Shown here one piece after another: positions 7,133 to 11,681 of a stretch of DNA of 11,681 bases. Each line of letters starts with the position of its first letter. The stretch's first letter is position 1. Where the stretch lies: NCBI GenBank assembly GCA_017477005.1, contig JAFUXY010000426.1, forward strand, positions 1 through 11,681, given 5' to 3'. This stretch comes from Lachnospiraceae bacterium. Lineage in GTDB: Bacteria > Bacillota > Clostridia > Lachnospirales > Lachnospiraceae. The notes under the pieces are model-generated. The model ran no database searches and was not told the DNA's origin. It was given only the letters and a program-made list of their open reading frames with translations. Made by a program: the position numbers and the translations under genes.

Positions 7133-7813
7133 TTATTCTTCGTCTCTCACAATAAAACCAAATTTTGCAAATTTATCAAAACCAAGATCATCGAGTGAGA
7201 TTTGCTTTTCTCCCATTTCATTCATATGATAGGCAAGCGTAGTATTGATTTGACAAAGAGAACATTCAATCATATAGTTTAACGCTTTCGCAACATTGTC
7301 TACACCTATACCTTGCGAAGCCAAATCATCAAAATCCAAATCACTATCTGTAATAGATACATTTGATCGGTATCCCCTATACTTCGAAATATCCTTTATT
7401 TCCACCGTTGATTCATGCCATTTATCCGGATCGTAAAATGATTCCTCTACATTCAAAGACAGACGCTTCGTCTTTCCGGTCAAAGTTGTGCTGATACTGT
7501 ATTCGGCATCCTCGTCATCATCAGATGGACGTCCATAGCTCAAAAAATATAGTTTCGTCGGCGATAAACGAACAATGTATGTCAAGTATCCATTCATATC
7601 CACTGAGGAAATATAATATTTCTTCAACTTTTTGTGTTTCTTCCCATTTTCGTGTATAAATGACGCGACATCTTTGACCGCCTTCTCCGGATTCCTCTTT
7701 GCAGCTTCAACAACGGTTGCCTCACTGTTCGTCATAACGCTAGTAATAGGCGTTGTCAAGCTCAAAGCAAAAGCAACAACTACCGCCAATACATTCCAAG
7801 CTACCCTCTTCAT
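7133..7813 (-). CDS. Exported protein of unknown function
   Basis: I do not recognise this 226-residue protein. It has a clear signal peptide (1-38; basic start, hydrophobic core, then V-V-E-A-A). Unlike its neighbours it has no D/E-rich linker, Big2 or FnIII module. A lysine-rich helix-like segment (about 40-66) is followed by probable beta strands (67-150) containing a short D-D-D-E-D turn. The C-terminal part is probably helical (about 171-200), carries a second C-x-x-C pattern (C184-S-L-C187), and ends in I-S-L-D-D-L-G-F-D-K-F-A-K-F-G-F. The ATG at 7813 follows AAAGGAG with 8-base spacing. A longer frame starting at 7885 would begin inside the promoter and is rejected. It is the first gene downstream of the best-conserved promoter cassette, and it has no visible terminator before the cassette of the next gene. 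Confidence 0.85.
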   Translation of the reverse strand: MKRVAWNVLAVVVAFALSLTTPITSVMTNSEATVVEAAKRNPEKAVKDVASFIHENGKKHKKLKKYYISSVDMNGYLTYIVRLSPTKLYFLSYGRPSDDDEDAEYSISTTLTGKTKRLSLNVEESFYDPDKWHESTVEIKDISKYRGYRSNVSITDSDLDFDDLASQGIGVDNVAKALNYMIECSLCQINTTLAYHMNEMGEKQISLDDLGFDKFAKFGFIVRDEE

Positions 7814-7829
7814 CTCATCTTCTCCTTTC

Positions 7830-7842
7830 GTACTATTTGTAC
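7830..7842 (-). promoter_or_regulatory. GTAC-N5-GTAC element in the leader of the unknown exported protein gene
   Basis: Two GTAC tetramers separated by five bases lie between the operator palindrome and the ribosome binding site, the same arrangement as at 4334-4346. The spacer on the minus strand is AAATA here and AAAGA in the other copy. Because GTAC is itself a palindrome, this reads as both a direct and an inverted repeat. The function is unknown. Confidence 0.5.
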
Positions 7843-7851
7843 ATATCGTCG

Positions 7852-7898
7852 TAACGGTATATCCGTTAAATTGTACACTATTCACATAGAATCATCAA
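7852..7898 (-). promoter_or_regulatory. Shared promoter-operator cassette, copy 1 (unknown exported protein gene)
   Basis: On the minus strand, TTGATG (7898-7893), a 17-base spacer containing GTGAATAGTG and TACAAT (7875-7870) are followed after one base by TAACGG-ATATA-CCGTTA (7868-7852), an inverted repeat with perfect 6-bp arms. The predicted start near 7863 gives a leader of about 50 bases. The -35 lies only 24 bases past the stop of the LRR_5 gene, so read-through from upstream would cross this cassette. Confidence 0.87.
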
Positions 7899-7922
7899 TA
7901 AATGATACTCCTCAAATACTCA

Positions 7923-8999
7923 TCACTCAAAAGCTATCCTCTCAAAATCAATATTTTCTTCCTCTGCATACGCTTCCGCAAAAGACCCTTCTTCTCCCTC
8001 AATCACAAGAGACTGTTCTCCATACGAAAAGGCCTTTTCTTCTATCAAAGTATTACTTCCTTCCACTTTTACAGATTCCAGATGATCACACTCCCGAAAT
8101 GCTTCCACATCCACTTTTTCTACAGAAGTTGGAAGATCTATGAAAGTCAACCCTGTACAGCCAAAAAAGGTACAGTTTCCGATTTCATTTAGCGAAGATG
8201 GGAATTTGATTTCCGTCAAAGACTCACACCTCCAAAACGCTCCGCTATCTAAAACTTCCAAACTCTGGGGCAAATTTATACTTTCCAGACTAACACAATC
8301 AAAAAACATATTTTCCGGAAGAGCGGTTACTCCTTCCGGAATAACAATCTCCCTTAAACTCCGATTGTTGAAGAAGACGATTTTGCCAAATTTATTCAGG
8401 CTATCTGGCAGGGATATTTCTGCTAGATTCGTACATCCCGAAAATGTACAGTCCCCAATGCTTGTAATTCCCTCTCCAATGACAACTCTCTCCACAGATA
8501 TATCGTTGTACCATGGCGACTCATCATACGCATAGTCGTACAAATCGCCGGTTCCGTTGTATACGACTGTTCCATCCGTGCTTATTTGAGCTGTTGCCTC
8601 ATCCCCCACCTGTATGGGGCTTCCTTCAAAAATCAATTCCGACTCATTCAATAGATCGATATCCGTGTCATTTTCTTCTATCCGATTTTCTTCAATCAAA
8701 TCCTCTTCTTTCAACTTTTCTTCTTCAAGATCATTACTTTCTTCCTCAAATATCACCTCTTCATCAGTCACAACATCAAGATCATCCTCCAATGTGTCTG
8801 CCGAATCAGAATCAACGGCACCCTCCTCTTCATTTACTGTTTCATCTTCCGCATCGTCCAATCTTCCATTCTTTTCCTCGACAGTGTCATCTTCTTCAGA
8901 AGCAAACACGATATGCATCCCTGTCATACCTATCACAATCGCAACAAGCATCAACACCGTCAAACTCAGAGCCAATCCTTGTATCCTACGTTTCATCAT
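7923..8999 (-). CDS. Secreted acidic-linker LRR_5 (BspA-type) leucine-rich-repeat protein
   Basis: This 358-residue protein has a signal peptide (1-34, ending V-F-A-S), a D/E-rich linker (about 35-125), an entry strand typical of the group (T-D-G-T-V-V-Y-N-G-T-G-D-L-Y-D-Y, about 141-156), and about six BspA-type leucine-rich repeats of roughly 23 residues (about 168-325; I-G-x-x-x-F-x-G-C-x-x-L-x-x-I-x-L-P-x-S-[LV] pattern). A C-terminal cap reads S-L-V-I-E-G-E-E-G-S-F-A-E-A-Y-A-E-E. It is much smaller than the DUF285 neighbour and has no Big2 or FnIII module and no anchor motif. Two adjacent ATGs lie at 8999 and 8996. The first is chosen, 7 bases after GAGGAGG. No promoter cassette precedes it in the 114 bases to the subtilase stop and no terminator is visible there, so it may be cotranscribed with the protease. 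Confidence 0.9.
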   Translation of the reverse strand: MMKRRIQGLALSLTVLMLVAIVIGMTGMHIVFASEEDDTVEEKNGRLDDAEDETVNEEEGAVDSDSADTLEDDLDVVTDEEVIFEEESNDLEEEKLKEEDLIEENRIEENDTDIDLLNESELIFEGSPIQVGDEATAQISTDGTVVYNGTGDLYDYAYDESPWYNDISVERVVIGEGITSIGDCTFSGCTNLAEISLPDSLNKFGKIVFFNNRSLREIVIPEGVTALPENMFFDCVSLESINLPQSLEVLDSGAFWRCESLTEIKFPSSLNEIGNCTFFGCTGLTFIDLPTSVEKVDVEAFRECDHLESVKVEGSNTLIEEKAFSYGEQSLVIEGEEGSFAEAYAEEENIDFERIAFE

Positions 9000-9113
9000 G
9001 CTATTTCCTCCTCGTCAAGCCGGTTAAGCAACACTACTTCCATTTCAATTATCTCGCAAATAGGAAATTGAGACCCATGGTTTTCGAGAAAATCCGATTA
9101 AATCAACACTTCC

Positions 9114-11681
9114 TTACTCTATCAAATTTATGTTGAAACAATTGTCGCTTCCCCAGTTCCCATACTTCATAATTTGACCGTTAGGCAATATGATTTTATA
9201 ATATATTTTCACCTTGCCTGTTTTGCTGGATGTCGCCCATGAAATCGGATACCAATTCACAATACTATACCCTTCAGGAGCAAATACGCGGCTTGATGTA
9301 TCATATACTCCATTTGACGCATCCGCATCTATAATAGCTACTTCTATTTTGGACCCATGCGCAATCTCTCCGTCTATCGGGACCTTAATATATAAATCTC
9401 GATCCTTATCAACAGATAAATAATCCGCATTTTTTATATCACATAGCTCATAGTATTTTCCATTCGATTTGTACCCCAGAGTTCCTACGTACCATTCCCT
9501 CATTTCCAACACTTCGATTGCACAACTGGCCTTTTTCCCATTGTTTGATTTTGCGGTGATAGTGACTTTTCCTGCAGCATTGTATGAAACTATGCCATTG
9601 CTATCCACCGTTGCAATACGATTATCACTGCTGCTCCAAGTCAAGGATTTATCCGTCGCATCGCTCGGCATGACGAATACTCTGATTTTTTCTGTCGTAC
9701 CCTCATACATGACGTTGTCCAAATCAGGTCGGTCAAAATATACTTCTTTTACATCTACCTCCGCTGGTTGTACCCAAACAATGCATACCGCTTCCTTCCC
9801 ATTGGTTGTCATCGCCGTGATTGTCGTTGTTCCAATCGATTTGCCTGTTATCACTCCCTCACTTACGATAGCCACGCTCGCATCTCCGCTGCTCCATAGG
9901 ATGGTTTTATTGGTGGCATTATCTGGCAAAACCTCTGCCGTCAATGCATACTTTTGATTGACGTTGATCGTCACCGCAGTTGTATCCAATCCAATCCCTG
10001 TTGGCTCTATCTCCAACTCTGTCACTGTCACTTCACACGTTGCCTTCTTTCCGTTGCTCGTTGTCGCCGTGATTGTCGCTTTTCCTGCTGATTCTCCGGT
10101 CACCACTCCGTCTTTCACGGTCGCCACTTTCGCATCGTCGCTATCCCATACAATAGTCCTGTCCGTTGCATCTTTTGGTAAAATTGTCGGTATCAGCGTC
10201 TCTGTTCTCCCCACTTCTAATGAGATACTTGTTTTATCCAAAGTGATTTCCTCGACATCTACTCCGCCCAGCATGGAAAAATTCGGTATACCATATCCAT
10301 AATACTTGTCCCATCCTGACACGCCCAAATCACGACAATTTTCTTTAAGCGTCTGTTCCACTTGCGCCGGAGAATACGATGGATTCATCAATTTCAACAT
10401 AGCCGCCAGTGCAGCAATATGTGGTGTTGCCATCGAGGTTCCATCCCAGCTATCAAAACGTCCCCCCGGTAGGCAGCTTACAATTCCTACTCCTGGCGCA
10501 ACAACATCCAATGACCTTCCTGAATTTGAAAAACTCGCTCGAACATCGTTTGAATCTACTGCTCCAACACATATTACATTATCTATATGTGCAGGGCATA
10601 CACTCAAACTATCGATATCACCGTAATCATTTCCCGCCGCAACAACTACCGTCACGCTTTTATTGATAGCATAATTTATATTTTCATCCACATAATTGCT
10701 GTGTCCTCCTCCCAAACTTAGATTTATGACTTTAGCACCATGATCTGCAGCATACCTAATCCCCATTCCGACCTCAGAATTATATCCATTCCCATTTGCA
10801 TCAAGAACTCTCACCGGCATGATTTTCACATTTAAGCCGGGAGTACAGTCAACTACAGTGCCGGATACATGCGTCCCATGTCCATGCAAGTCTGTTGGAA
10901 CAGAATCATTGTCCACAAAATCATGGCCATCCGATGTTAATCTATTCCCCAAAAAAGTATGATTGGAAACTCCCGTATCAATCACCGCCACTTTCACGGA
11001 TTCAGTCGTTGCGGAAGCTACGCGTTCGGCATATTTATCCGCACCGATCTTAGATACTCCCCAGGAATTTGATGTCGTTGTCATATCCGCTCCATCGCTT
11101 CCTTCATGAGAATCGGGTTCAACATAGATTACATTTTTCCAATTGCTTATCTCCCCCATTGCCTTTTTTGTATCTGAACTGCTTGCAAACTGAACAAGAT
11201 AAACATTATCAATTCCTTTTACAACAGCGATTGCGTTCAGCTTGGAGAAGTCCAAAGCTGTCCCATCCCCCTTCACAATCAGCCTTTTTGCATAATATTC
11301 ATTGCTTGCGGCAATAGTTTCTCCGTTCTGTGTTTTATTATCTTTTATTAGCTCAGATACGGCCGATGCAAACTCATCAAAGGTTTTTGTTTTTTCAATG
11401 CCGACAGACACCTTGCAAGACGCTGAAACCCCATTATGTGCTTTGGCTTTGATTGTCACTTCCCCGACGGAAATGCCGGTCACATTTCCGTTTTTCACTG
11501 TAGCAACAGAATCATTCGAACTGCTCCAAATTATCGTTTTATTAGTTGCGTTGCTTGGAGAAATCACAGCGTTCAATGTAATACTTTGGTTTACATCAAT
11601 CGACTTGTTTTTATCGATAGCAATACTCTTCACATCGACACTACTGACTTTCACATTCCTGATAGGAGAATATTCACTATA
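9114..11681 (-). CDS. Subtilisin-family (S8) serine protease with Big2 domains (5' end outside window)
   Basis: The frame is open to the right edge. The first internal start candidate is a GTG at 11654, but nine further sense codons precede it inside a Big2 domain, so the true start and signal peptide lie outside. Counting from the edge, the 855 visible residues hold a Big2 domain (about 14-93), an I9-like propeptide region (about 130-190, ending Y-V-E-P-D), the catalytic domain (about 205-470), three more Big2 domains (about 474-555, 558-639, 641-727) and an unrecognised C-terminal module (about 728-855). The catalytic triad is intact: Asp235 in V-I-D-T-G-V, His268 in H-G-H-G-T-H-V-S-G, Ser416 in G-T-S-M-A-T-P-H, with oxyanion Asn351 in A-A-G-N-D. 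It should be an active secreted protease. Processing of the neighbouring surface proteins is possible but untested. No sortase motif is present at the C-terminus. Confidence 0.93.
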   Translation of the reverse strand, partial: YSEYSPIRNVKVSSVDVKSIAIDKNKSIDVNQSITLNAVISPSNATNKTIIWSSSNDSVATVKNGNVTGISVGEVTIKAKAHNGVSASCKVSVGIEKTKTFDEFASAVSELIKDNKTQNGETIAASNEYYAKRLIVKGDGTALDFSKLNAIAVVKGIDNVYLVQFASSSDTKKAMGEISNWKNVIYVEPDSHEGSDGADMTTTSNSWGVSKIGADKYAERVASATTESVKVAVIDTGVSNHTFLGNRLTSDGHDFVDNDSVPTDLHGHGTHVSGTVVDCTPGLNVKIMPVRVLDANGNGYNSEVGMGIRYAADHGAKVINLSLGGGHSNYVDENINYAINKSVTVVVAAGNDYGDIDSLSVCPAHIDNVICVGAVDSNDVRASFSNSGRSLDVVAPGVGIVSCLPGGRFDSWDGTSMATPHIAALAAMLKLMNPSYSPAQVEQTLKENCRDLGVSGWDKYYGYGIPNFSMLGGVDVEEITLDKTSISLEVGRTETLIPTILPKDATDRTIVWDSDDAKVATVKDGVVTGESAGKATITATTSNGKKATCEVTVTELEIEPTGIGLDTTAVTINVNQKYALTAEVLPDNATNKTILWSSGDASVAIVSEGVITGKSIGTTTITAMTTNGKEAVCIVWVQPAEVDVKEVYFDRPDLDNVMYEGTTEKIRVFVMPSDATDKSLTWSSSDNRIATVDSNGIVSYNAAGKVTITAKSNNGKKASCAIEVLEMREWYVGTLGYKSNGKYYELCDIKNADYLSVDKDRDLYIKVPIDGEIAHGSKIEVAIIDADASNGVYDTSSRVFAPEGYSIVNWYPISWATSSKTGKVKIYYKIILPNGQIMKYGNWGSDNCFNINLIE
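9507..10262 (-). repeat. Three tandem Big2 Ig-like domains in the subtilase
   Basis: Three units of about 82-86 residues repeat the pattern: strand with L-D, then P-x-[DN]-A-T-[DN]-[KR], [VT]-W-x-S-x-[DS], V-A-x-V, G-x-[VS]-x-G-x-[SA]-x-G-x-[AVT]-T-I-T-A, and [ST]-[TN]-N-G-K-[KE]-A-x-C. A fourth copy lies at the right edge before the propeptide. They most likely act as a rigid stalk or wall-binding spacer. Confidence 0.82.

Noticed and set aside
7814..7885. Upstream GTG start for the 226-residue exported protein
   Set aside because: It lies within the -35/-10 spacer of the promoter and would bury the signal peptide. The ATG at 7813 has a strong ribosome binding site.
9000..9113. Possible cassette-type promoter for the LRR_5 gene
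   Set aside because: TTGATT occurs, but without a TATAAT-like -10 at 17 bp and without the TAACGG palindrome. The TCAATT/AATTGA inverted repeat there has a long loop and no U tract.
11652..11654. GTG at 11654 as the start of the subtilase
   Set aside because: The frame stays open to the window edge, no ribosome binding site precedes the GTG, and no signal peptide follows it, only a Big2 domain.

Overview
This window looks like accessory, surface-protein DNA from a low-to-moderate-GC Gram-positive anaerobe of the Clostridia, most likely a Lachnospiraceae-type gut or rumen bacterium. That placement is inferred from the protein types: DUF285 and LRR_5 (BspA-type) leucine-rich repeats, Big2 (bacterial Ig-like) and FnIII modules, aspartate/glutamate-rich linkers after the signal peptide, strong AGGAGG-like ribosome binding sites and sigma-A promoters. 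No rRNA, tRNA, CRISPR or mobile element was seen. All seven genes are on the minus strand, so the biological order runs from high to low coordinates.

In transcription order: (1) a subtilisin-family (S8) protease open at the right edge (9114-11681), with a complete catalytic triad, a propeptide-like segment and four Big2 domains; (2) an acidic-linker LRR_5 protein (7923-8999); (3) an unrecognised exported protein of 226 aa (7133-7813); (4) an 811-aa DUF285 leucine-rich-repeat protein with Big2 and FnIII modules (4514-6949); (5) a 708-aa protein with three PPC-like beta-sandwich repeats plus Big2 and FnIII (2185-4311); (6) an FMN-dependent alpha-hydroxy-acid oxidase-family enzyme (981-1964); (7) an exported acidic-linker protein with a thioredoxin-like CxxC domain, open at the left edge (1-942). 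Six of the seven are predicted secreted. Only the FMN enzyme is cytoplasmic.

The most interesting signal is regulatory. Genes 3, 4 and 5 encode unrelated ectodomains, yet each is preceded by the same promoter cassette: a TTGATK -35, exactly 17 bp, a TAYAAT -10, one base, then a 17-bp palindrome related to TAACGG-N5-CCGTTA that covers the expected transcription start. Further down each leader there is a GTAC-N5-GTAC element, intact in two and half-degenerate in the third, and then the ribosome binding site. This looks like a small local regulon of surface proteins under one unidentified DNA-binding regulator. The FMN-oxidase promoter lacks the palindrome, and the LRR_5 gene has no recognisable promoter of its own and may be read from the subtilase.

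Intrinsic terminators follow genes 4 and 5. None is visible after genes 2 and 3, so read-through into the internal cassettes is likely. The acidic-linker proteins carry a strongly acidic stretch right after the signal peptide, and two of them end in a strongly basic Big2-FnIII module. No LPXTG, SLH or choline-binding anchor is visible. The FMN oxidase and thioredoxin-like genes appear to form a separate two-gene transcription unit. No stretch without a gene exceeds about 220 bases.
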